64,000 nt of DNA. Source: Bradyrhizobium sp. NDS-1 (GTDB taxonomy: Bacteria; Pseudomonadota; Alphaproteobacteria; Rhizobiales; Xanthobacteraceae). The stretch spans positions 7,115,501 through 7,179,500 of the forward strand of contig NZ_CP136628.1 in assembly GCF_032918005.1 (NCBI RefSeq), read 5' to 3'. Position numbers and translations under genes: made by a program. Below are positions 44,509 to 53,356 of the stretch, one piece after another (position 1 is the stretch's first letter; the number at the start of each line of letters is the position of its first letter). The notes below the pieces were generated by a model, which worked only from the letters and a program-made list of their open reading frames with translations, was not told the origin of the DNA and searched no databases.

Positions 44509-45168
44509 TCAGAGGCTATTGATATCCTCCATCTCCAGCACCTTCCGCGGATACCCCTCGCGGGCGACGTGGATCATGGCGCGGCCGATCTGCTCGGTCG
44601 AGGTGACGAGCCGCGGAGAGAGCCGGCGCAGCACCGACCAGAGGGGCCAGGTTGCGGTATAGACCGCCTGCACCCAAGGCGTCTTGGAACGGGCGCCGTG
44701 CAGGGGCTGGATCGCGCCGGGCCGGAACATATAGGCGGCTCTGAACGGCAGCTTGAGCAGATCGTTCTCGGTCTTGCCTTTGATCCGCGCCCACATCCGC
44801 GAACCCTGCTCCGTGGAATCGGTGCCGGCCCCGGTGACGTAGGTGAAAATCATCTGCGGGTTGAGCCGTGCCAGCGTCGTCGCTGCGGCGAGCGTGAGGT
44901 CATGGGTGAGATGCCGGTAGCGCTCCTCGTTCATGCCGATCGAGGAGACGCCGAGGCAGAAAAAGCAGGCATCGTAGCCGGTCAGCTGCGTTTCGATCGC
45001 CGAATAGTCCATAAAATCGTCGTGGATGATCTCGACGAGCTTGACGTTGCGCACGCCGGTCGAGCTGCGGCCCACCACGAGCACGCGATCGATGCCGGGA
45101 TCGATCAGGCATTCGCGCAAAACGCCCTGCCCGACCATGCCGGTCGCGCCGAAGATGATGACTTGCAT
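44509..45168 (-). CDS. NAD(P)-binding Rossmann-fold epimerase-like protein
   Basis: 219 residues from the ATG at 45168 (MQVIIFGATGMVGQGVLREC). The glycine-rich GATGMVGQG and the CFFCLGVSSIGMNEERYRHL segment are those of short NAD(P)-dependent epimerase/reductase-like proteins (NmrA/NAD-binding). Substrate unknown. It starts 27 bases downstream of the SDR gene on the same strand, so the two are probably co-transcribed from a divergent TetR-controlled promoter. Confidence 0.83.
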   Translation of the reverse strand: MQVIIFGATGMVGQGVLRECLIDPGIDRVLVVGRSSTGVRNVKLVEIIHDDFMDYSAIETQLTGYDACFFCLGVSSIGMNEERYRHLTHDLTLAAATTLARLNPQMIFTYVTGAGTDSTEQGSRMWARIKGKTENDLLKLPFRAAYMFRPGAIQPLHGARSKTPWVQAVYTATWPLWSVLRRLSPRLVTSTEQIGRAMIHVAREGYPRKVLEMEDINSL

Positions 45169-45194
45169 CGAGCCGTCCCCAATAGGCGCGCGGC

Positions 45195-46133
45195 TCATGC
45201 GGCGGCCGCGATGTCGTCGAAGGATACACCGGTCAATGTCGCCGAGGCATCCCACAGCATGGCCGCCGCAGCGAAATCCTTCGCGTGAGGCATGATCTTC
45301 GCCGCCGCGGGCGCCCCCTTCATTTCCAAAAATCCGTTCGGACCGTAGTACCCGCCGGGCTCAGCTGTGGGCGAAGTCGCGGCGAACAGCGTTGGCAGCG
45401 CGCCCTCGGCGGCGGATTGGCTGAACAGCGGCTGGAGGAGCCGGCCCACCCGCCACTGGAACGTGTTGGCGCCCGGGCCGTTTGCGATCAGATCGGTCCG
45501 CGCGAAGCCTGGATGCGCCGCAATGCTCCTCACACCCCAGCCGGCCGCGTCGCTACGGCGCTGAAATTCGAGCGAGAACATCAGCATCGCCAGCTTCGAC
45601 TGGCAATAGGCGCGCCACGCGCGATAGGAGTTCTTGGCTTGCAGATCGTCGAAATTGATCGCGCCGGAGCGGTGCGCAAGGCTGGAGAGATTGACGACAC
45701 GAGGCGCTTCCGCGCGGCGAAGCTGCGGCAACAGGTGCGCCGTGAGGGCATAGTGGCCGAAATAGTTGGTGCCGAGCTGCATCTCGAAACCATCCTCGGT
45801 CTGCTGTCGTTTCGGCAGCGCCATCACGCCGGCATTGTTGACGAGGACGTCGAGTTGCTCGTTGCCGGCAGCAAAGCGCCTGGCGAAATCGGCGACCGAG
45901 GCGAGGCTGGCGAGATCGAGATGTTCAAAGGCGATCAGCGCATTGGGAAACCGCTCGCAAATGCCTTCGATCGCCCGCAGGCCCTTTGCGTCGCTGCGCC
46001 CAGTGAGTATGACAATGGCACCGGCGCCCGCCAGCGCCATCGCCGTCTCGTAACCGAGGCCGCCCGTCGCTCCGGTCACGACCACCGTCTTGCCGCTGAG
46101 AGAGGGGATGTCTGCCGTGGTCCAGTCGGTCAT
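45195..46133 (-). CDS. SDR family oxidoreductase (retinol dehydrogenase-like)
   Basis: 312 residues from the ATG at 46133 (MTDWTTADIPSLSGKTVVVT). TGATGGLGYETAMALAGAGA at the N-terminus, NNAGVMALP, GHYALTAHLLP, VVNLSSLAHRSG and AYCQSKLAM supply cofactor, Ser, Tyr and Lys of the SDR active site. It reads with the downstream NAD-binding gene and is divergent from the TetR gene at 46213, with a palindrome between them. Confidence 0.9.
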   Translation of the reverse strand: MTDWTTADIPSLSGKTVVVTGATGGLGYETAMALAGAGAIVILTGRSDAKGLRAIEGICERFPNALIAFEHLDLASLASVADFARRFAAGNEQLDVLVNNAGVMALPKRQQTEDGFEMQLGTNYFGHYALTAHLLPQLRRAEAPRVVNLSSLAHRSGAINFDDLQAKNSYRAWRAYCQSKLAMLMFSLEFQRRSDAAGWGVRSIAAHPGFARTDLIANGPGANTFQWRVGRLLQPLFSQSAAEGALPTLFAATSPTAEPGGYYGPNGFLEMKGAPAAAKIMPHAKDFAAAAMLWDASATLTGVSFDDIAAAA

Positions 46134-46187
46134 GCCAAGTCTCCCGGAGCTTTCACGGTGGAAAAGGGCCCGCGGCTCATCTAAATG

Positions 46188-46200
46188 TGCACTGAGTGCA
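46188..46200. promoter_or_regulatory. Probable TetR operator, perfect inverted repeat
   Basis: TGCACTGAGTGCA is a perfect 6-1-6 inverted repeat in the 80-base gap between the divergent SDR (start 46133) and TetR (start 46213) genes. Position and symmetry fit an operator for the adjacent regulator. Not shown experimentally. Confidence 0.62.
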
Positions 46201-46212
46201 ACTTTGCAAGAG

Positions 46213-46851
46213 GTGAACAATTTGAAGGCTTCGAAGGTTGCCCGGAAATTGCCTGCGGGCGGAAAATCTCCTGATGGCACCGGCCTGCGCCAGCGCAAGC
46301 AGCAGGAGACCCGCGCGCGGCTGACCCGGGCGGCGATGACGCTGTTCCTGGAGCGCGGCTTCGAAGCCACGACGATCGACGACATCGCAGCAGCGGCGGA
46401 GGTGTCGCGCCGCAGCTTCTTCCATTATTTCGCGTCCAAGGAGGACGTGGTCGCCGCCTGGCAGGAAGGCGCAGCAAGCGCATTGGTCGCCGAGATCGTT
46501 GCCCGGCCTGCGGATGAACCCATGCTGACGGCCGCGGAGAATGCAATCGCCGCCGCGATCAAGCGGATCGATCCGGCGGAAGCCGCGGCGATGTCGCGGC
46601 TCAAGCGCGACAATCCGGCGCTTCAGGCCCGCGACCAGCTCAAATACGAGAAGCTCGAACGCGCGCTGGCCGACGGGCTCGCCCGGCGGGCCAGAACCAA
46701 ATCGGACCAGTTGAAGGCGCGGCTCGTCGCCATGATCGCCACCGGCGCGATGCGCGTCGGCGGCGAGAGCTGGATCGGCGACGGCGCGCGGGAGAAGCCG
46801 GAGATTTTCGTCAAGCGCACCTTCGATGCGATCAGGGCGATCTTGAAGTGA
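46213..46851 (+). CDS. TetR family transcriptional regulator
   Basis: About 212 residues from a GTG at 46213 with AGAGG before it; upstream in-frame ATGs lie within the SDR gene and palindrome. The HTH is ALTRAAMTLFLERGFEATTI-like: RAAMTLFLERGFEATTIDD then VSRRSFFHYFASKEDVVAAW. The C-terminal helical domain would bind an effector. Divergent from the SDR/NAD-binding operon, which it probably represses. Confidence 0.88.
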   Translation: MNNLKASKVARKLPAGGKSPDGTGLRQRKQQETRARLTRAAMTLFLERGFEATTIDDIAAAAEVSRRSFFHYFASKEDVVAAWQEGAASALVAEIVARPADEPMLTAAENAIAAAIKRIDPAEAAAMSRLKRDNPALQARDQLKYEKLERALADGLARRARTKSDQLKARLVAMIATGAMRVGGESWIGDGAREKPEIFVKRTFDAIRAILK

Positions 46852-46875
46852 GGCGCGCGTTTACCCATCAGTATC

Positions 46876-46999
46876 GTAGGGTGGCAAAGCGACTTGTCCG
46901 CCGTAGCTCGCAGAGCGCAGGCGGAAGCGTGCCCACGTTCTGAGTGTGATCGGAGAATGATCGTGGGCACGGCGCAAGTGCGCCTTTGCCCACCCTGCG
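46876..46999. repeat. MITE-like dispersed repeat, copy 2 (inverted relative to copy 1)
   Basis: Begins CGTAGGGTGGCAAAG at 46876-46890 and ends CTTTGCCCACCCTGCG at 46984-46999. Reverse-complemented, it follows copy 1 (17408-17532) through GGCGCACTTGCGCCGTGCCC and GCTTCCGCC...GAGCTACGGCGGACAAG. Like copy 1 it lies between two convergent gene ends. Confidence 0.88.
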
Positions 47000-47021
47000 A
47001 TTCGAGACTCGCGGCGAGCCC

Positions 47022-47846
47022 TCACTCCCTGAAAAACGCCAACAGGTCCGCGTTGATGGTCTCGGCGTGCGTGGTCGGCATGCCGTGCGGGAAACCCTTG
47101 TAGGTCTTCAGCGTGCCCTTCTTGAGCAGCTTGGCCGACAGCGGGGCGGAATCGGCGTAAGGCACGATCTGGTCGTCGTCGCCGTGCATGACCAGCACGG
47201 GCACGTTGATCTTCTTGAGGTCTTCGGTGAAGTCGGTCTGCGAGAAGGCGACAATGCCGTCGTAATGCGCCTTGGCGCCGCCCATCATGCCCTGGCGCCA
47301 CCAGTTCTGGATCACCGCTTCCGACGGTTTTGCGCCGGGGCGGTTGTAGCCGTAGAACGGGCCGGCGGGGAGGTCGCGATAGAATTGCGTACGGCTGGCG
47401 GCGAGCTGCTTCTGCAGATCATCGAACACGCTCTTCGGCAGGCCGCCGGGATTGGCGGGGGTCTGCACCATCAACGGCGGCACCGCCGAGAGGATCGCGG
47501 CCTTCGCGACCCGGCTCTCGCCGTGGCGCGCAATGTAATGCACGACCTCGCCGCCGCCGGTGGAATGGCCGACATGAATGGCGTTCTCGAGGTTGAGATG
47601 CGCGGTGACGGAAGCGAGATCGTCGGCATAGTGATCCATGTCGTGCCCGCCGGCGACCTGCGACGAACGGCCATGGCCGCGGCGGTCATGCGCGATGACG
47701 CGGTAGCCGTTGTTGACGAAGAAGATCATCTGCGCGTCCCAGTCGTCGGACGACAGCGGCCATCCGTGGCTGAACACGATCGGCTGGCCGCTTCCCCAGT
47801 CCTTGTAGAAGATCTCGACGCCGTCCTTTGTGGTGATGGTGGGCAT
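47022..47846 (-). CDS. Alpha/beta hydrolase (non-heme haloperoxidase-like)
   Basis: 274 residues from the ATG at 47846 ([20 protein letters not shown]). Nucleophile [12 protein letters not shown], acid in [14 protein letters not shown], and His in [12 protein letters not shown] form the triad; [20 protein letters not shown] supplies the oxyanion hole. Typical of the chloroperoxidase-type hydrolases. True substrate unknown. Convergent with the TetR gene. Confidence 0.9.
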   Translation of the reverse strand: MPTITTKDGVEIFYKDWGSGQPIVFSHGWPLSSDDWDAQMIFFVNNGYRVIAHDRRGHGRSSQVAGGHDMDHYADDLASVTAHLNLENAIHVGHSTGGGEVVHYIARHGESRVAKAAILSAVPPLMVQTPANPGGLPKSVFDDLQKQLAASRTQFYRDLPAGPFYGYNRPGAKPSEAVIQNWWRQGMMGGAKAHYDGIVAFSQTDFTEDLKKINVPVLVMHGDDDQIVPYADSAPLSAKLLKKGTLKTYKGFPHGMPTTHAETINADLLAFFRE

Positions 47847-47975
47847 TGTGGGGGCTCCTGTAATGAGAGAGTCATTCCGGACCACGCGAAGCGTGGATCC
47901 GGAAATCCCGAGATTGTGACGAGCGATCCCGGGTTCATCGCTGCGTGACGCCCCGGAATCACGGCCGGTCAGTGA

Positions 47976-48485
47976 TCAGGCAAACGTCATCGGCTTGAAG
48001 CGGCGCCAGGCGCCGATGGTGATCACGACGAAGAACACCAGCACGATGCCCTGCACCACCGCGAACACGGGGCCCGACGGCGGCGCGGGCGCCACGGCGG
48101 GCGCGAGCGCGGCGAGCGCCGGCACCTTGAGGAACGACTGGATCACCAGCACGAAGACGTTGAAATAGAGCGAGATCATCGCGGTCACGATGTAGACCGG
48201 ACGCCAGACGCCGGTGAGCTTCATGGCGTACAGCGCGACGCAGGCGATGGCGAGCAGCACCAGCGATATGATGCCTATGATGTGCGAGGGCAGCAGCGTT
48301 TCGAATGGAAACAGGAAGCCGGTGGCGCTGGTCAGGATCGTGAAAGCCAGGAAGATCGCGGTGAGACCCGGCATCGACTTCGAGCCGAGCAGGCCGAACA
48401 TCACGACGAGGCCGGCGGCAATGGCGATCAGGCTGATGACGACATGGATCAGAGTCAGGGCGGACAGGCTCAAGCCAAGGATCAT
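47976..48485 (-). CDS. Four-helix membrane protein, unknown
   Basis: 169 residues with four TM helices (LIHVVISLIAIAAGLVVMFG, PGLTAIFLAFTILTSATGFL, IGIISLVLLAIACVALYAMK and FAVVQGIVLVFFVVITIGAW). No recognised family. Located 129 bases from the hydrolase start on the same strand. Confidence 0.7.
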   Translation of the reverse strand: MILGLSLSALTLIHVVISLIAIAAGLVVMFGLLGSKSMPGLTAIFLAFTILTSATGFLFPFETLLPSHIIGIISLVLLAIACVALYAMKLTGVWRPVYIVTAMISLYFNVFVLVIQSFLKVPALAALAPAVAPAPPSGPVFAVVQGIVLVFFVVITIGAWRRFKPMTFA

Positions 48486-48691
48486 GACATCTCTCTCCTA
48501 TTCTCCGCGTTGAGATCGAAGAGTAGTATTACGGTGCTCACGCAATTGCCACATGCGTTGTCGCCGCATGCATGTTCGCAGCCATGCGTCATCGTGCGAA
48601 TCGACGAACGCATGACTGAATTTTTTGCATCGCCGTCACAAACGACAGCAGCTGGTGGCTCGTCGCTTTCGACGAAAGTTGAATCGTTTCC

Positions 48692-49000
48692 TCACACTTC
48701 CTTGGTGTCGAAGATCAGGAGGTCGGCGCCGCCGCTGGCGAATTTCGGCACGTCGGCCCCGGTCGCCTTGCCTTCCTCGCTGCCGAATGCCGCCTGAATA
48801 TCGGCCACGCTGTCGAAGGTGAGGATGGCGACGAGATGGATTCCGGAAGGTCCGGCGGGGGATGCGACCGGCCCCTTGCTGATGGCGTATTTCTTCAGGC
48901 CGGGAAGTTTCTTGGCGAGCGGAATATGCGTCTCGGCATAGTACTTGTCGAAGGCGGCAGCATCCTTGGGTGTCTTGTAGAGCACGACGATTTCAGCCAT
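48692..49000 (-). CDS. EthD family protein
   Basis: 102 residues. VVLYKTPKDAAAFDKYYAET-HIPLAKKLPGLKKY is the EthD ferredoxin-like dimeric alpha-beta barrel opening, followed by HLVAILTFDSVADIQAAFGS. EthD-type proteins are small, probably substrate-binding, and needed in some degradation pathways; function here not known. Confidence 0.85.
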   Translation of the reverse strand: MAEIVVLYKTPKDAAAFDKYYAETHIPLAKKLPGLKKYAISKGPVASPAGPSGIHLVAILTFDSVADIQAAFGSEEGKATGADVPKFASGGADLLIFDTKEV

Positions 49001-49035
49001 TTAGTCCTCCCGTTAAGCGTTTTGTTTGTAGACCC

Positions 49036-49163
49036 TCATGGTGAAGGGCGTGCGAAGCACGCTTGCGGACGATGCTTGCGCATCGCCGCGCGAACCGTGA
49101 AAGGCCCAGATGCATCCGGACCTTCATCCTTCGAGACGCGCTCCGCGCTTCTCAGGACGAGGG
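49036..49163. repeat. Dispersed intergenic repeat, copy 2 (first copy 4336-4444)
   Basis: Shares with 4336-4444 the blocks TCATGG...GCGAACCGTGAAAGGCCC-ATGCA...CCTTCATCCTTCGAGA, and CTCAGGA-GAGGG at the end. Internal palindromes GCGTGCGAAGCACGC and GCGCTCCGCGC are visible. It separates the EthD gene start from the FAD/cNMP gene end. Confidence 0.7.
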
Positions 49164-49234
49164 GAGATAGTCACGCATGACGCGGCGCAATGGCAAGCCG
49201 GATTCGTCTTGCCACCCGCCCGTCTTCTCCCTGC

Positions 49235-50953
49235 CTAAAGCGCCGGTTTTGCGGCGTCGCCGAGATAGCCATGCAGGGAGGCCACGACCTGGGCGCCCTC
49301 GCCGATGGCACCGCCGACACGCTTGACCGAACCGGAACGGACGTCGCCGACGGCATAGACGCCGGGCACGGAGGTCTCCAGCGGCGCCACCAGCCGGCCC
49401 TGGTTCTGCTCGGACTGCGCGCCCGTCACGACGAAGCCGCCGCGATCGAGCGTCACGCCGCAACCGTCGAGCCAGGCGGTGGCGGGATCGGCACCGACGA
49501 ACAGGAAGAGATTGCGGATGTCGGCGGAATCCTCGTCGTCGGACAAGCGGCTCTTCCAGCGGATGCGCCGCAGCAGCGAGGCCTCGTCGCCCTCCAGCGC
49601 CGTGATCTCGGTGTTGAACATCAATTCGATGTTCGGCGTGGCTTCGATGCGCTCGATGAGATAGCGCGACATGCTGGCGCCCAGGCCGCCGCCGCGGATG
49701 ATCATCAGGACCTTCTTGGCGTGGCCCGACAGGAACACCGCCGCCTGGCCTGCCGAATTGCCGGCGCCCACCAGAGCCACCTCCTCGCCGGCACAAAGCC
49801 GCGCTTCGACCGGCGAGGCCCAGTACCAGACGCCGCGGCCCTCGAACTTGTCGAGGTCTGCGATCTCCGGCCGGCGATAGCGCGCACCGCTCGCGACCAC
49901 GACGGCGCGCGAGCGCAAGGGATCGCAGCCGTCGAGCGATACCGCGAATGCGCCGTCCTTGCGCGTGCAGTCGAGCGACGTCGCAGTGACCGGAATCATG
50001 ATATCGGCGCCGAACTTTTGGGCCTGGGTGAAGGCGCGCGCGGTCAGTGCCTGGCCCGAGATGCCGGTCGGAAAGCCCAGATAGTTCTCAATGCGCGCAC
50101 TGGCGCCGGCCTGGCCGCCGAAGGCCCGGATGTCGAGCACGGCGACGGACAATCCTTCGGACGCCGCATACACGGCGGTGGCAAGCCCGGCCGGTCCGCA
50201 GCCGACGACCGCAACGTCGTAGATGCGGCCATCCTTGGCGCCGCCGATCATGCCGATGGCGCGCGCGAGCTCGGTCTCATTGGGATTGCGCAGCACCGCA
50301 CCGCTGGCGGCGACGACCAGCGGCCAATCTTCCAGCTTCGGCGAATAGCGCGCGATCAACTCGGCGGCGTCGCGATCGCGGTCTGGATCGAGCAGATGAT
50401 GCGGCTGACCGTTGCGGGTGAGGAAGCCCTGCAACCGCACCACGCCGGCGGAGTTCGACGGTCCGATCAGCACCGGACCGCCGATGCCGTCCTGAAGCAG
50501 GTTGACCCGGCGCAGGATCAGTGCGCGCATGATGCGCTCGCCGAGCTCGGCCTCGGCGACGAGAAGCGCGCGCAGCCGGTGCGGCGGCAGCAGCAGCGTC
50601 TCGACATCGCCCTCGGCGCGGCCGTCGACCAGCGCCGGCTGGCCCGAGAGCTGGCTGAGCTCGGCCAGGAATTGCCCCGGCCCCTGGTCGATCACGGGCG
50701 TGACGTGACCGAGGCCGTCGCGCTGGGTGATGGCGACATGGCCTTTCACCACGACGAACATGCCGGGCCCGGGCTTGCCGGTCTCGAACAGGAACTCGCC
50801 GTCCTTGTGATTGCGGACCTCGCCGAAATGCCTGACACGCTCGATCTCGGCCGGGGTCAGCGTCGGGAAGGTCTGCTCTGGGCGCGTGAAGCGCGACATC
50901 CGCGCGTCACCTTCATCTCGTTGCTGTCCGTCCTGCGCCATCGTCATTCTCAC
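49235..50953 (-). CDS. FAD-dependent oxidoreductase with N-terminal cyclic-nucleotide-binding domain
   Basis: About 572 residues. An N-terminal cNMP-binding domain (about 25-145: GEFLFETGKPGPGMFVVVKG, then FLAELSQLSGQPALVDGRAE) is joined by a linker to a thioredoxin-reductase-like module with VAVVGCGPAGLATAVYAASE (FAD) and VALVGAGNSAGQAAVFLSG (NADPH). The stretch that in TrxR holds the CxxC disulfide (here around GVWYWASPVEARL) has no cysteine pair, so it cannot be a normal thioredoxin reductase. The acceptor is unknown. The start is the ATG at 50953 or 50941. Confidence 0.87.
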   Translation of the reverse strand: MRMTMAQDGQQRDEGDARMSRFTRPEQTFPTLTPAEIERVRHFGEVRNHKDGEFLFETGKPGPGMFVVVKGHVAITQRDGLGHVTPVIDQGPGQFLAELSQLSGQPALVDGRAEGDVETLLLPPHRLRALLVAEAELGERIMRALILRRVNLLQDGIGGPVLIGPSNSAGVVRLQGFLTRNGQPHHLLDPDRDRDAAELIARYSPKLEDWPLVVAASGAVLRNPNETELARAIGMIGGAKDGRIYDVAVVGCGPAGLATAVYAASEGLSVAVLDIRAFGGQAGASARIENYLGFPTGISGQALTARAFTQAQKFGADIMIPVTATSLDCTRKDGAFAVSLDGCDPLRSRAVVVASGARYRRPEIADLDKFEGRGVWYWASPVEARLCAGEEVALVGAGNSAGQAAVFLSGHAKKVLMIIRGGGLGASMSRYLIERIEATPNIELMFNTEITALEGDEASLLRRIRWKSRLSDDEDSADIRNLFLFVGADPATAWLDGCGVTLDRGGFVVTGAQSEQNQGRLVAPLETSVPGVYAVGDVRSGSVKRVGGAIGEGAQVVASLHGYLGDAAKPAL

Positions 50954-50965
50954 TCATTCCAAATT

Positions 50966-51154
50966 CTAGGTGCCGGCTTTGCCGGCGGTCCCCTCATTTA
51001 GGGAACCATCCTCGTTCTGCGAGGGCTCGGAGCTTGCCGCGCGTTCGCGCGCCTGCAGCTTCCGCCGCTTCAGGTTTTCGCGCAGCGCCGATTTCAGCCG
51101 GTCGTCCCGGGACGTCTTCGCCTGTCTCGTGCTCTTCTCGGTCTCGTCAGCCAT
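50966..51154 (-). CDS. Small basic protein, conserved in Rhizobiales
   Basis: 62 residues (MADETEKSTRQAKTSRDDRL), highly charged, with the short helix LKSALRENLKRRKLQARERA. The RLK-ALRENLKRRK pattern recurs in small hypothetical proteins of Bradyrhizobium and relatives. No function known. It ends 12 bases upstream of the FAD gene start. Confidence 0.65.
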   Translation of the reverse strand: MADETEKSTRQAKTSRDDRLKSALRENLKRRKLQARERAASSEPSQNEDGSLNEGTAGKAGT

Positions 51155-51471
51155 CACACGGGTCCACTCGATGTCGTCGGCGCTACCATGCCCGAGGAAT
51201 ACGGCAGCTCAAGAGGCCCGTGCGACGGGATCGTGCGAAACGCGAAATGGATCCAGTGCGAGCTTTCAGGCAACTGGCCGTTTGGGTGGGGGATATCGGA
51301 CCTGATCGACGGAAAGCCGGTGATTTCGGGCCCAAATGGGCACTTTGGCCCTGATATCGGCTCGATTTTCTCGTTTTGACCGGCCGAGCAAGCTTGCACA
51401 GGAGGGGGGCTTGTGGCAGATATCGGCCCGCTTGGTAGGCCCCTCGGGCGCCCGATTCTTCACCAGCACAT
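51155..51471. other. 317-base region between the small basic gene and tRNA-Thr
   Basis: Holds the promoter and leader of tRNA-Thr, and a 63-codon open frame at 51188-51379 that I do not think is a gene (see rejected items). No repeats or hairpins stand out. Confidence 0.5.
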
Positions 51472-51546
51472 GCTGCCGTAGCTCAGTGGTAGAGCACTCC
51501 ATTGGTAATGGAGAGGTCGACAGTTCAATCCTGTCTGGCAGCACCA
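51472..51546 (+). tRNA. tRNA-Thr (anticodon GGT)
   Basis: 75 bases with encoded CCA: starts GCTGCCGTAGCTCAGTGGT and ends TGGCAGCACCA. The acceptor stem GCTGCCG/TGGCAGC pairs with one G-T wobble; the anticodon loop TTGGTAA gives GGT. The 3' end is presumably the attB core of the island, because a tyrosine integrase gene begins 73 bases later. Confidence 0.97.
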
Positions 51547-51589
51547 GCCATCTTATTGGATGCATTGATTTTCTTGAAAATTCGGTCCT

Positions 51590-51613
51590 GAGTGCCACAC
51601 GAGAGTGCCACAC
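51590..51613. repeat. Tandem 13-bp direct repeat beside the integration site
   Basis: GAGTGCCACAC occurs at 51590-51600 and again at 51603-51613 (period 13), between tRNA-Thr and the integrase. Arm-type integrase or excisionase binding sites are often repeated like this near att sites. Confidence 0.7.
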
Positions 51614-51619
51614 AGACCA

Positions 51620-53285
51620 ATGGTTTCAATAAAGCGTCGCATGGACAAGCGTGCTAATTCCAACGTCCCGCAATTCCGCTGTCGGGTTCCAACAAAGCTC
51701 TTAGGTGAGTTACGCGGCAAGCGGATCTTGCTGCACTTGTCGCGCCATACCGAGCCCGCGTGCATCAAGATCATCACGATCGGCGCAGACGTCGCGTTCA
51801 GTCTGGAGACCACGGATGAAGCGATCGCTTCGGCGCGCCACGCCGTTGCGCTTGAGCACCTGCAACGGCTGTTCGATCTGACGGCCGCACCACCAACCAC
51901 GATGTCGCATCGTGACATGGTCGCATTGTCTGGCGAGACCTATCGTCTCTATTGCGAAGTTCACGAAAACAATCCAGGCGACCCTGGCAAATGGGCGTAC
52001 CACAAGGCGATCAGCCGAGCCGTCCTGGAAGGTCGCATAAAGGATGCACCGCCAGCGACTCTCAAGGTGGACGACGCCACGGCAGCGACGGATTTATTCG
52101 GAGCCCAGGATCTTACTGCGGCAATCGACGCTCTGCCTCCCGATCAGCACGACGGGCTGGAGAATCGGTTTGGGCTTCTGGCGGACTGGGTTCTCATCCG
52201 ACATCGAGTACGTCTTGCTCAATCCCACCGCCGAAGATTTCTTCAGCTGATCGGTACCGCTTCGCTTGATGCTGGTTGGCAGCTAAAGCGCAACGCAGCG
52301 GGCGACTACACTCCTGACCCGAAGGCGCAACGCTTCCCTCGTATCGACAGCGTTGCAGCGATCAAGCCTAAGCAAACCATCACCGGCCTGCTTGAACTGT
52401 GGTGGAGAGAGGCCAAGGCGACCGGACGCAGCCAAAACACTTACAACGCCTACAATGGAGCCATAGAGCGGCTCGTTAAGCACCTCGGTCACGACGATGC
52501 TGATCGCGTCACTGAGGAGGACATGCTGGCCTTTAAGGACGCTCGCCTGAAGGTCGTCTCCGCGAAGACCCTGAAGGATGGAGATCTGCCCGGGATCAAA
52601 TCGGTGTTCGGCTGGGCGGTAGACAATCGAAAGCTGCCCCTGAATCCAGCTGATGTGGTCAAGGTAAAGGCCGAGAAGAAGATCCGGTCGAGATCCAAAG
52701 GCTTCCACAGATCAGGAGGCAGGAGCGATCTTTGACGCGTGCATTGGATATATCCAGAAGCCGAAGGAAGATCCGAGGACGGCGGCGGCCAAACGATGGG
52801 CACCGCTGATCGCTGCCTACACCGGCTGCCGGATCGCCGAAGCGCTTCAACTTCGGAAGGAGGATGTTCGTGAAGAAGCAGGCCATCACATTTTCGACCT
52901 GAATCCGCTCGCGGGCAGCATCAAGAGCGGAACCTACCGGCTAGTGCCTATCCACCCTCACCTTCTTGAGCTCGGCTTGCTGCGCTTCGTTGAGAGCTCC
53001 GAGGACGGTCCGTTGTTCGCGAAGGGAAGCTACAAGCGGGTCGTGGATTTTGTTCGAGCGGTAGTCACTGATAGCAGGGTTCAGCCGAACCACGCCTGGC
53101 GACATCGCCTAAAGTCCATCGGACGCAACCTCGGTTTAAACGAGCGCGTAGTGGACGCCATTCAAGGTCACGCACCTCGAACAGCAGGAGAAGATTATAG
53201 CGATGTTTCCGTCATTGCTATGGCTCGAGTGATCGCAGCGATCCCAAGACCACCCGGCAGAGCCACCCCAGCCAACCGGAACTGA
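51620..53285 (+). pseudogene. Tyrosine recombinase/integrase, broken by a +1 frameshift
   Basis: The first frame (start MVSIKRRMDK at 51620) runs to a stop at 52735 but then continues in another frame through 53285. Removing one of the two C bases at 52705-52706 joins the frames, turning TTCCACAGATCAG into TTCACAGATCAG (F-T-D-Q). The repaired protein of about 550 residues has an N-terminal region like DUF6538-type phage integrases, a core-binding domain (TITGLLELWWREAKATGRSQ), and the catalytic Arg in GCRIAEALQL, Lys in SGTYRLVPIH, HAWRHRLKS, GHAPRTAGE and the nucleophile Tyr in EDYSD. All catalytic residues are present. It may be a sequencing error or a real inactivation. Confidence 0.88.
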
Positions 53286-53356
53286 TGGTGGTTGCAATTC
53301 TTTCCAATCAAAGTGGAGTCTGCTTGTAGGTAGATGTTTGGCATCAAGTCGGTTTG

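Noticed and set aside
51188..51379. 63-codon plus-strand frame before tRNA-Thr
   Set aside because: No good ribosome site, no recognised family, and composition like non-coding DNA. It lies in the tRNA promoter region.
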